Assembly: GCF_000243215.1 (NCBI RefSeq)
Contig: NZ_JH594596.1
Location: 2,115,194-2,179,193 of the forward strand
DNA: 64,000 bases
Direction of reading: 5' to 3'
Source of the DNA: Odoribacter laneus YIT 12061
GTDB taxonomy: Bacteria > Bacteroidota > Bacteroidia > Bacteroidales > Marinifilaceae
Shown here: piece by piece, positions 15,583 through 27,500 of the stretch
How the letters are laid out: the number at the start of each line of letters is the position of its first letter
Numbering within the stretch: the first letter of the stretch is position 1
Notes under the pieces: generated by a model
Told to the model about the DNA's origin: nothing
Databases searched by the model: none
Seen by the model: only the letters and a program-made list of their open reading frames with translations
Made by a program: the position numbers and the translations under genes

Positions 15583-18500
15583 ATGCCTATTGACGTTACA
15601 AAGATAAAACCAAAAGCAGACCGGGAGGAAACTATTAATAACATCGTTGATAAACTTTTCAATCAAAATGATACATTATCACATACGGATCTATCCACTT
15701 CACAAGATAGCATACGAAATGAAGTATCAAAACCTGAAATTTCTTCAACTGGTAAAATGTTATACCATAGTTTTGGTCAGGACATTATTGTCGATGTCAG
15801 TGATAGAATCGATCCAGACGGATACACCGAAGTCACAGATTCTAAGAAACAGGTATATTTAGTTAAAGCAAATGAATTGAAGCCTTTGCCGGACGACTAT
15901 TTTGAAAATGAGCAATCTGAACAAAAAAATGACCGGAAACCGGGGTTCTGGAATACTTATGTCGGAGATTTGATTGAACGATTTGGAGCAAGTGTATATC
16001 AATTTAATGGTGATCTGTATAATTTAGCAGATAAAACAGATAAGCTGCTAACTAAAATAGACCCTGTTGGTGGTGTGATTGCAGACATGATAAAAAAGAA
16101 TTGGGAGCAAAAGCATCCAGATAAAGTATATAAAACTTGGTTACGTGAACAAGCAGACAATACTTACAGTTATGCGGATTTATTAAGGCAGCGAAGTGAT
16201 CGGTATACGGGTAAAAATTTCACTGAATTAGCAAAAGAAGGCGATTATGCAGGAATGGTTGGTGAGGCATTTCTAACAGCTTCTGAAAGCCTAGCCCAAA
16301 GTATTGTGGCAATGGCTGGAGGTGGTTGGGGACTTGCCTTAACCGGAGCAACTGCCGGAGTACAAAAATACGATCAATTAGACCAAAGTCCTGAAACAAA
16401 GGATATGTCTGAAGCTATGAAAATTTATAACTCAGTAGCTACGGGCATTTTTAATGCACTTTTCGAAAAGTTAGGGGATGCAGCCATAGGAAGGGAGTTT
16501 AAAAGACTTGTTTTGAAACATGGGGCGGATGAAGCGAAAAGCATTGTCCGCAGTAATCTTGAAAATTGGTTGGATGGTATGTTTAAAAAATATGGTGTCT
16601 TATGGATGCCTGTTAGTGAAGGATTAGAAGAAGTTGCTACTCAAATCAGCGAGAATATAACAGATTATTGTACTGGAGCAACGGATAAATGGGATCCAAT
16701 GGAAGGAGCATTGGAAAATTTTGTCTACGGTGCTGCTGGTGGAGCACAGTTTTCGATGGCCGGTGTACCCTTTGCTATTCGTAACCGGATCATAAAAAGC
16801 CAAAGCAGAAAAGCGTTTAACAATGCCAAAAAGAATCTTATAAATACATTTCCAAATGAAGATACCGAAACTTTTGTTCGTGGATTAACTTTTATGTCGC
16901 CTGCTGAACAAGAAATGACACTCGCAACGATTGCAAGAAGCGGAGCTTATGAGCAAGATCAAATTAATACATTAATAGATTTTACTGAAAAAGCCAATAA
17001 ATACAAAGACTGGAACAATCTAAAAGCCGATGAGACAGATAAACAAGCTAAAAAAGAACTTGCAATACAAACTGCCTTACATGATTTTGACATTGCAACA
17101 TCTCAAATTACAAATGAGGAGGGTTTTATACAGGAGGTTGTTCTTTCTGGAGAAGATAATCCCGTATACATCATTAAAGGAAATGTAGTCGTGACTGAGA
17201 ATGGAACAGGAACCCTAATGGCAGATGTTACAAATTCATCTAAGGAATTGTTTTATAAAGATGAAGCCGGAGAAATGCAAGTCGTTTCTTCTTCGCGAAT
17301 TGAGAGGATAGAGAATATTGTCAATGTTCTAACTATGCGAGAGAATCTTGAAGCAGAACTTCGCGAAGTTGATAATTCACCTGAACAAGAGATCGTTCAA
17401 GATGAAACTAATTTAAGTGAGCATATAAATAATGGCGATCCGATAGTGTACCGAAATTATAATGGCGACGAGATAGAAGGGACAGTTATTGATGCCTATT
17501 CTGATGCTGAAAGTGTTTTCTTGTCTGATGGTACAGTCGTTAATAAAAAAGATATTATACGTACTACTCCACTTCAAGATCAATCAACTTTAGAAAATAA
17601 TCTCTCTAAAGGAGAAACAGGTATTTCCGAATCTTCTGTTACTTCAGAAATAAAAAATTTTGAAATTGAACCAGGATTAACTGCCTCATTACAAGAAGAT
17701 GGAACATATATTTTAGACAAGACTTTTACAAAATCGGAATTTGATAAAGGGAAAAAGTTTATTGAGCGATTAAATGCGGACTATAACGGTGAAAATATTC
17801 ATTTTGAACTAACAGAATTACCCAAAACAAATCCTGATAATCCTTTAGAAAAAACGAAGTTTGGGATTTTGGGGCGTATTGATCGACTTATACCTTCCAT
17901 TGAAAATACAAATACCGATCAGGCAGAAATGTTGACGGATCTCAAAACAGCTAAAGTAACTGATAATAAAATTACACCTTTAACAGAAAATAAAGAAACT
18001 AGAGAAGCTATAAATGAAATCATAAGTCAGGAAAACGCAACAGAAGAGAATATTCTTGAGATTCCCGGTAAAGAAAAATTGAATCATGAGAAAAATACTC
18101 ATCAACCAGAAAAAACGGATACAGAATCTAATCAGCCCAGAACCCATAAAAAAGTATTTGGTGCAAATAATAAGTTAGTAAGTCGCGAGCAATATGACGA
18201 ATTAAAAAAGTTGTGGAAAGATAAAACGCAGGGGCAGCTAAATGTAGGGTTTGATCCGGAATTACTTTCTATCGGAATACAGATGGCTGCATTTCATATA
18301 GAAGCCGGAGCAAGAAAATTTTCGGATTTTGCTCAAAGTATGGTATCGGATATTGGTGATTCAATAAAGCCGTATTTAGTTGCCATTTATTTAGGAGCAA
18401 AGCACATGCCGGGGATGGAAATTATCGCTAAAGACATGGATTCTTCGGAATTTATTAGTATATTTAATGTTGATGAGACAAGGGCAAAGCAAGTAGCTAC

Positions 18501-21500
18501 AGAGGAAGTTAAAGAACGCTACTCTCGCTACCAAAATGAATTAAAGACTTTATATGCCCGAAAAGAAGAATTAGATAAGACAAATGATGGGTTTGTCTTA
18601 AAGAAGCAAATTGCTGATTTAGAGCAATTAATACAGCGTATAGAAGAGACGTTCGGGAAATCCTTAGACGTTCCCGATGAGAAGGAAAATCTAAAAAAAC
18701 AAATTAGAGATAAAGGTTGGGATGAAGAACATGTAATTATAGGAAGCCCTCCTAAAATTGTTCCGGAAAGAAATGAGAAAGTTGAAAAAAAAATTTTTAA
18801 CAATTCTGAAGAAACAAGTGCCTCTATCCGGGATGTTATAGAGCGATTTCCTTTAAAAACTTATTCAATCACCAATATTACGCATGAAAGACCTTCAGTA
18901 GAAGTAGCGAAAAATATTAAAAAGGATATTCGTAAGTTTGTGAAAGCTTTACAAAGAGTCACAGGCTGGGAATTAAACAGGAATGCAAAAGGGAAAGTTG
19001 AATATTGTCGGGTTAATTTACCTCCTGCAGGTGGTGAAGCGACTTTTACAATATGGAAGTCAAATTCTAATTTAGGGATTTATGCTTCTATTGGTTATAA
19101 ACTTAATGAACAATTTAATAGCTATATACCTGACAAAAAATTCACGTTCAGGGTCGTAAAAAAAGGAGAAAGTTCCGCTTATGAGCAGAACCTATTCTAT
19201 ACTACAGATGCTTCTGTTACTAAGATAGCAGAAGAGTTTGAGAAAGCAATTGATGATTATTTAAAGAAACTTGTAAATAGAAATAATGAAAGAAGAGATG
19301 ACGGAATTGGAACCTTACCGGACTCCGGAAGCGAAAATCAAGGTATTGTGGATGCTCGAATGGATGCCAGAGGAAATATATCGGATGTACAAAGAGGACA
19401 CTTTGAAGGATTATCTGGCGAAAGTAGTAAACAAGGCAATAGACGTGAAAGAAGCCGAAATGAAAACAGGAAAGAATTGGATAGAAGCGCAGGAGATTAT
19501 GAACGAAACAGTTCTTTGCCCAATGAGAATGGAGCCGAAAGAAATGCCAGAATCATTGAGTTCGGAACAGATAGCGCAGATAGAGGTATATTTGAACATG
19601 CCCTTATAAAAAATAGTCGGAACTATGTTATCCTTGATCCTATCAACATAGTACCTAAAGGAGAAATAGCCAAAATCAAAGCTAACCTAGAAGTAATAAA
19701 GCTTTTAAAAAAAATTGAAAGCGAAGATCGGATTGCTACTAGTGAAGAACAAAAAAAACTTTCCCAATACTCTGGTTGGGGAGGATTGTCAGAAGTCCTC
19801 AATAAAGATAAGATACATAGTCAAAACTGGTCTGAGAAATATGGAGATTTTCATAAACAATTAACAGAACTTTTTACAGAAGATGAGTTTTTATCAGCCA
19901 TAAACTCCACTATTAATTCCCATTATACACCGGGTCATATCGTTACTTCTTTATGGGGGCTTGCTGAAAGGTTAGGATTCAAGGGGGGGAAAGTGCTAGA
20001 GCCAGCAGCAGGATCAGGAAATTTTTTAGGGCTTATGCCTTCTCATTTAGCAAGTAAATCAATAATTTCAGCTTATGAATTAGATTCTATCACAGGACGT
20101 ATTTTGTCACTACTGTATCCGGATGCTATAGTAAAAGTAACAGGGTATGAAAATTCAAAGGACAGAGCCTTTGATTTGATAATTACAAATGTACCGTTTG
20201 GCAAGATAGCACCCTATGATGCTTCCAATAAAGATTTATCAAAATTTTCTCTTCATAATTATTTTATTGCAAAAGGTATAAGGCAACTTAATCCCGGAGG
20301 TTTAGGAATATTTATTACATCCACCAGTACTCTTGATAATGGTGCTAGTGCTAAATTCCGGGAATGGGTCAGCAATGAAGGAAATGCTGATTTTGTTGGT
20401 GCAATCCGATTACCTAATAATGCTTTTTCACAGAATGCAGGGACTGAAGTTACTACTGACATTGTTGTATTCCGAAAACGGGATAACAATGGTATCTCTC
20501 CGTATAGACAGCCATTCCGGTACGCTTTGCCCTTAAAAGAAACAAAAAAACAAGATAATACACCAATTACGATAGATGTAAATGAATATTTTGTAGCAAA
20601 TCCTGATATGATGTTGGGAGAACCGATGTTAGCCTATCAAGCAAACAAAGGGAAGTTATACAGTGCAGATGATTTTACATTGAAACCAAAAGCAGGCGAA
20701 AATTTATCACAAATCTTAAACGAGGCAATACAAAAATTCGCCACAAATATAACTGATACTCAAGCAGAGATTAACAGAAGCATGGAATTGGCAAAAGAAA
20801 GTGATAAAGAAGGTTCTCTTATTATTCGTGATGGTGAGATTCGTGAGGTATCAAATGGAGAATTGATAGTTCCACATTGGGTAAATGAATATATTACTAA
20901 TATTAAAGGGAAACATGTATCAAAGCGTCAGGTCGCCAAACATTACATTGATGTTCGTGAAATAATTAATAATCTGGTAGATGCTGAAGTACATGGTAGT
21001 GAAGATATTGAAGAATTACGTAAACATCTAAATGAACAATACGACAGTTTTGTCGGGGAATATGGACAGTTTTACAATAATCTCAAGCTTCGTTTCCTTA
21101 CTGATAATGACGTAGACTGGAGTAGTGTTTATGCTCTCGAAAAAATTGAATCAAAATATGTTGCCGACGGCAACGGTAAATTTAAACGAAAATTTTTTAT
21201 TAAAAAATCCGATATTTTTTATAAACGGATTTCTTTTCCTGTTACTGAGCCGAATATAGCCTCGTCATTAGAAGACGCAATGCGTATTTCCGCAGCTTAT
21301 CGTGGTAATCTTAATTTGTCCTATGTTGCAAAGCTATTAGGTGTAACAGAAGATGAGGCGAAAAATAAAATATTGGATAAGGAATTAGGTTTTGAAAATC
21401 CTGTTACGGGTTTAGTTGAAGACAAAGATAATTATTTGTCTGGTTTTGTCCGGACAAAATTAGATGAAGCTAAAAAAGCTGCTGAGATAGATAAACGTTT

Positions 21501-24500
21501 TACGGCAAATGTTAAAGCTTTAGAAAAGGTTATTCCTAACGATATTCCAGCCTCGCAAATTCGTTTTCGTTTAGGTACAACTTTTATTCCTAGTGAATAT
21601 ATAGAGAAGTTCATTAAAGATAAATTAGAAATATCTGCAACTGTACGTTATATTCCAACCCTAAACAAGTGGATTATAACTGACATTAATAATTCTCACA
21701 ATGCTAAGAATAAAACTGTCTATGGAACAAAACGAATTTCAGGATTAGAATTAATTTATAAAGGACTGAATTTATCACAACCAATAATTTTTGACGTTTT
21801 CAAGGAAAACGGAAAAGAAATGAGGGTGAAAAATCTAGAAGAAACGGCAGTTGCACAAAGTAAATTATCAGACATAGAGGATGAATTTATTGATTATATA
21901 TCAGGAAATGAAGAATTTATTAATGAAGTTGCAAGATTGTATAATGAGGGTTATAATGGATATAAAGAAAAACAATATACAGCACCTTCTTTTTTACATT
22001 TCCCAGGGGCAAATCCAGATATAACACTTCGAGAACATCAACGGAAAGCTATTCCCCGAATTTTACAGGAATGTACGTTACTAGCACACCAAGTTGGCTC
22101 TGGAAAAACCTATACAATAATAACGGCTGCAATGGAAATGCGTCGTTTAAAGATAGCGAAGAAGCCATTGATCGTAGTTCACAATCAAACAATAGAACAG
22201 TTTATTTCTTCATTCAAACTTTTATATCCAACTGCAAAAATTCTTTCACCGACAAAAAAGCAGACAGATGCTAAAAATCGGATCCGTCTTTTTAATCTAA
22301 TCAGTTATGGCGATTACGATGCTATTGTTGTTCCACAATCGTTCATTACAATGATACCAGATAATCCGGAGCGACAGAAAGCCTATATCAAAGAACAAAT
22401 TTCAGAATTAGAAAATTTATTAAATAATATTGACCCACATGAAGAAAAAACACTTCATTCTCAATTAAGTTCACAGTTAAAAGAGTTTCATGAAACCTTA
22501 AATAATTTGAATAAAGATTCTGCTGATCCAAAAGTAAAAACAACTAAAACGAAAGCGAACCAACAATTAGGAATAATAAAGCGAATATCCCGACAAGCAG
22601 ACAGGAAAGTAGACGAAATACGAACCTTTGAACAATTGGGAGTTGATGCCCTATTTGTAGATGAAGCACATGCTTATAAAAAACTGGGATTTGTTACTAA
22701 GCTTGCAAATGTTAAGGGGATTGATAAAGGAGGAAGCAAGAGAGCATTCTCCATGTATATGAAAGTGCGTTATATACAAGAAGTAACCGGTAATAAAAAT
22801 GTTGTTTTTGCAACAGGTACACCCATCACTAACACAATGGCGGAGCTATACACTATGTTACGTTATATTGCACCGGATATTCAACAGAAATACAATATCA
22901 AAAGTTTCGATGAATTTGCAACGACTTTCGGTGCCATTGAGCCCTCGTTAGAATTTACAGCAGCAGGATCGTTCAAAATAGTAGACCGCTTTAAAAGTTA
23001 CGTAAATCTACCTGAATTACTTACTGCATTCCGTGCAAGAACGGATGTAGTTCTAACGGAAGATATAAAAGAGTTCAAAGAAAAAAATACTATACCTAAA
23101 TTAAAGAATAATAGCTTTACTCAAATTATCATTAAGCAGAGCGACGGATTAAAAACGATTATGTGTGCCTTGCGTAAGCAACTGGAGGATTGGGAAAAAT
23201 TATCTGGAAAAAAGAAACAGAAATTGCGACATATCCCTCTAGTTGTCTTTAATCAAGCAAAACAAGCAGCAATAGATTTACGTTTACTTAATCCAGACTT
23301 TCCCGATGATCCAGGGAGTAAGACAAATCGTGTGGTTTCAGAAGTTTTTAGAATTTATGAATCTACTTCATCTTATAAAGGAACACAGTTGGTATTTTGT
23401 GATATGTATCAATCTTCCAAAAAAAAAGAAGGCATTTTGAACTTTAATCTGTATAAGGATATAAAGCGCAAATTAATCGTAAAAGGAATTCCGGAAAACG
23501 AAATAGCAATCTTTACTGAATATAGTGATTCACAGCGAGAACATTTATTTGAACAAGTGAATAGCGGAGAAAAACGCATTATGATTGGCGGACAAACTAT
23601 GTCAACTGGGGTAAATGTACAAGAACGTCTTGCAGCAGAACATCATGTTGATGCTCCTCCCCGTCCTATGGACTTTGAACAACGAAATGGAAGGGGTATG
23701 CGACAAGGTAATATGCACGCTGAAATGGGTATCCCGATAGAGATACTTACTTACGGTGTAGAAAGAACGTTAGATGCAACGGCTTATCAACGACTTTTGA
23801 TTAAGCAAAATTTTATTAATCAAATGATGAAAGGTGAAAACTTAGGTAGAGAGATCGAAGACTTAGCAGCAGAAGATGACGCAAGTGATTTAAATTTCAA
23901 TCAGATGATGGCAACGCTTTCAGGTAGTCAATATGCTATTTTGCATCAACAACGTAATTATGAGCTGAAGAAGTTAGAAATGGCGAAAAAGAATTTTGAA
24001 CGTCGTCAGGTTGAGTTAAACCAACAATTAAAAGATGCCCAATATTTAATAACTTATTATAGAAACAAAATTGAAGAAGCAGAGAAGATACAAAAAACTG
24101 TTTCGCAGTTTTTTCCCGATGGTAAAATTAATTTGTTGAAAATTGATGATAAAATTTATACTGAAAAGTTTGGAGAGGTATTAGAGGCATTTTTTCAAAA
24201 ACTCAGAGTCAAAAGTGTTAAAGATGCTTGCCAACATCATTATAAATTTTATTTAAATGGACATGAAAATCCGATAGTAATTCGATTGACTAGCATTGTC
24301 CATCCCGAATCTATCCAATATTCCTTTTATATAACTGATAGTGCAGATTCCCAAATCAGTTCAGAAATAAAATTTGGTCAAGGCTTTTTAACTTCTTTTG
24401 CAAAATTAATTGGTCGGGTAAAAGATAATCTAGCAGCTATTAAAGAACGACAACAACAAAATGATATAAAAATACCCATTTTAAAGGAAGAAATTAAAAA

Positions 24501-27500
24501 ACCTTTTGATAAACTGGAAAAGTTAGAGAATCTAAGGATGGAAGTTGAAGAGTTGGAGGATAAGATGCAAAAAGAAGTGTTGAATGAAACGGGAATTGAT
24601 ACTAAAGCTATTGAGGAGAAAGAAGCAGAGGAAATAAACCTTGAAGAAACAATAGACGAGAATCTGGTCGAAGAGGCTGAAATTAGTGAAACACTTGAAC
24701 GGATTATTCCGGATGCTCCTTCTACTATTAATAATAATGAAAGTAACGATGTATTAGCCTTACCTATTATTAAAACGAAGCATACTAAAACAGGTGCTGA
24801 TCTATTTGTTGTAAAGTTAAGTAACAGGCTCACCCGGAACGATTTTATGCGTTTAAAAAAATCTGCCGGAAAATACGATGGTAAATGGAGTAATTTTACC
24901 AAAGGATTTAATTTCAATAGATCAGAAGATGCGGAGTATTTCAGAGAAGACGTAAATAGAAAAACTGAAAAAGGATATGATGTTTTATTCCGAGAAATAG
25001 AGCCAATAGAAAATGAAATCTTTTATTCTAATGCGGAACATGCAGTTATGTCTATTAAACAAGATAAAGCTACATCACTTCAATGGTTATCTATGTTGAA
25101 AAATAATGGGGGGTTGAAAGTTGGAGAAGATAAATGGCTGGGGTTATCAGATTGGTTAAAATCTGAAAATAACAAGATCCTTACTAAAAAAGATATATTA
25201 AGATGTATATCTCTTAATAAAATACCACTCTTTGAAACAGAACTTCAAGGCCTACCCTCAAAGGAATTCTGGAAGAAAAGTCAAGAAACTCCGGAGACAA
25301 AATATTACACTTTCTTAAAAACGGAAGAAGCTAATGTAGTGGCGCACCATCACATTAAAGATGAAGAGGATATAACTAAACTAAGAAAACGTATTATCGA
25401 CGGAGAGGTTTATCAAGATGAATTTAAACAAGCTATTTCAAATAGAATTGCGGACATTGAGATTTATAATTATAATGACCATTATATTTTATACGATCCT
25501 AACATAGATTCTTATATTCTCAACCGGAATTATTTTGATAGTTTTGAAGAAGCGAGCAATGCTATTGCATACGGTCTTATCAATGATGTCCGATTAAAAC
25601 ACACTACAAAAGGTTTAGATTTATACAAAGAACTTGTATTAGTCGTTCCTTCTGTTCAAGAGTGGAATAAAGCGGATGCAATTCATTTTGGTGATGTAGC
25701 AGGTGGTAAAGCTGTTGTTTGGATTAGATTCGGGGATACGGTAGATAAAAATGGGAAAAAAGTACTTGCTATAGATGAAATACAAAGTCAACGTCACCAA
25801 AATGGGAAAACGAAGGGCTATGTGTCAGATTACTTTAACGAATTGGAGCAAAAGCAAGAATTTCCCTTTGCTAAAAAAATGCAGAATTATTATTTACAGA
25901 AGGTTTATGGTATTATTACTTCAACTCAGTATGACGAATTTATAAATAAAATCAATCAGGAAATTATTGAAAGTGGTTTAGATATTGAGACCGTTAATGA
26001 TATATATAACCGATATTATACTGGTTTTGGTAAATGGGATTATATACCTGATGCTCCTTTTGAAAAGAATTGGCATGAAGTTGCATTCAAGCGAATGTTA
26101 AGATATGCAGCAGAAAATGGATATGATGTTGTTACATGGACAAAAGGCAAACAACAAGCAGACAGATATGATTTGAGGCAAAAAGTAGATTTTGTCCGGT
26201 GGAAAAATAAAGGAGATATTTATAATCTGGAATTGGATAAAAGAGGTGTGACTTATTTTTTCAACAATATACAGAAAGCCGATTTGGACAATTATTTAGG
26301 TTATGAACTAACAGAAGAAATCATTTCGTCATCGGAAAATTTCGGCACCATTGAGGGAAATGGTCTGAAGTTAGGTGGGGAAAAAGTAATAACTTTTTAT
26401 GATAAAACTTTATTGGATTTTGTTCGCAAATACGTAAAAAAATGGGATTCTCAAATTAAAGATTTTATTTTACCAAAAGTAGAGGAAGCAGGAAGAATAA
26501 TGTGGGGTGTAGAAATAACACCTGAAATGAGAGCAAGCGTGTTAACTGGACAACCGATGTTTAGAGAATCGGAAAATCTACAGAAAATTGAAAAAGAACA
26601 AATTATTCGGGAAATCGAAAGATTTAAGCGTCGGCTAGGTATTGATTTTACTCTAATCCAAAACCGAGGAGAGTTACCGCTTGAAGTATTTAAACGTATG
26701 AAGGAAGATAGTCGTTATCCTGGTGTTTTTATTCCCTCATCTGGTAAAGCTTACATTGTGTTGGATGAAATCGCAAGCGTGAAAGATGCACAAAGGTCTA
26801 TACTGCATGAGTTAGTCGGTCACAAAGGCATACAAGGGTTATTGGGTGAAAATATAGGGCAGTTTAGTGAAAAGGTTTTGAGATCCATGAGTAAGGAAGC
26901 GAGGATCAAGTGGTTGAAACAATATAATGATAATCGTTTGTTGGCAGCACAAGAATATGTTGCTTCATTTGCTGAAGGGTATACGGAAATGACACAATGG
27001 AATAGGATCAAAGCTATCATACGGAATTTTTTCAGGCGTGTCGGGATTGATTTAAAGCTAACAGATCAAGATTTAATGTATTTGCTCTGGAAGGGTGTCC
27101 GGAAATTACAAAACCGGAGTTCTGTATTAGAAATGGCAAATTACGCCAAGAAGGACTATACCTATTTTCGTGAAGCGGAAACGAGTTATGATGTTCAATT
27201 GGATACTGCAACGGAATTGGAAATAGATCAAATTGAAAAAGTTAAGTTGCATAATTTAATTACATCCCATTCTTTCCGGTTTACAGAGGCCTATCAGGAT
27301 CGTATGCTTGCTGTAAAGAAAATGCAGGATCTCATAGAGCAGAAAATAGAGCGAAAATTACCTGATTATATGAATGCTTATCTGTACGAAAATACTTTAG
27401 CTTCTAGGAATACTTATGAAACAGAGTACTTCAGGAATAATAATCTGCTTCCTTTAGTTAAAGCTATCGCTGCGTTGGAAAACCGAAGGTTGTCAAGGAG

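Noticed and set aside
24378-24917. Minus-strand ORF of 179 codons opposite the giant gene
   Set aside because: Serine/leucine-rich antisense of a coiled-coil region; typical shadow.
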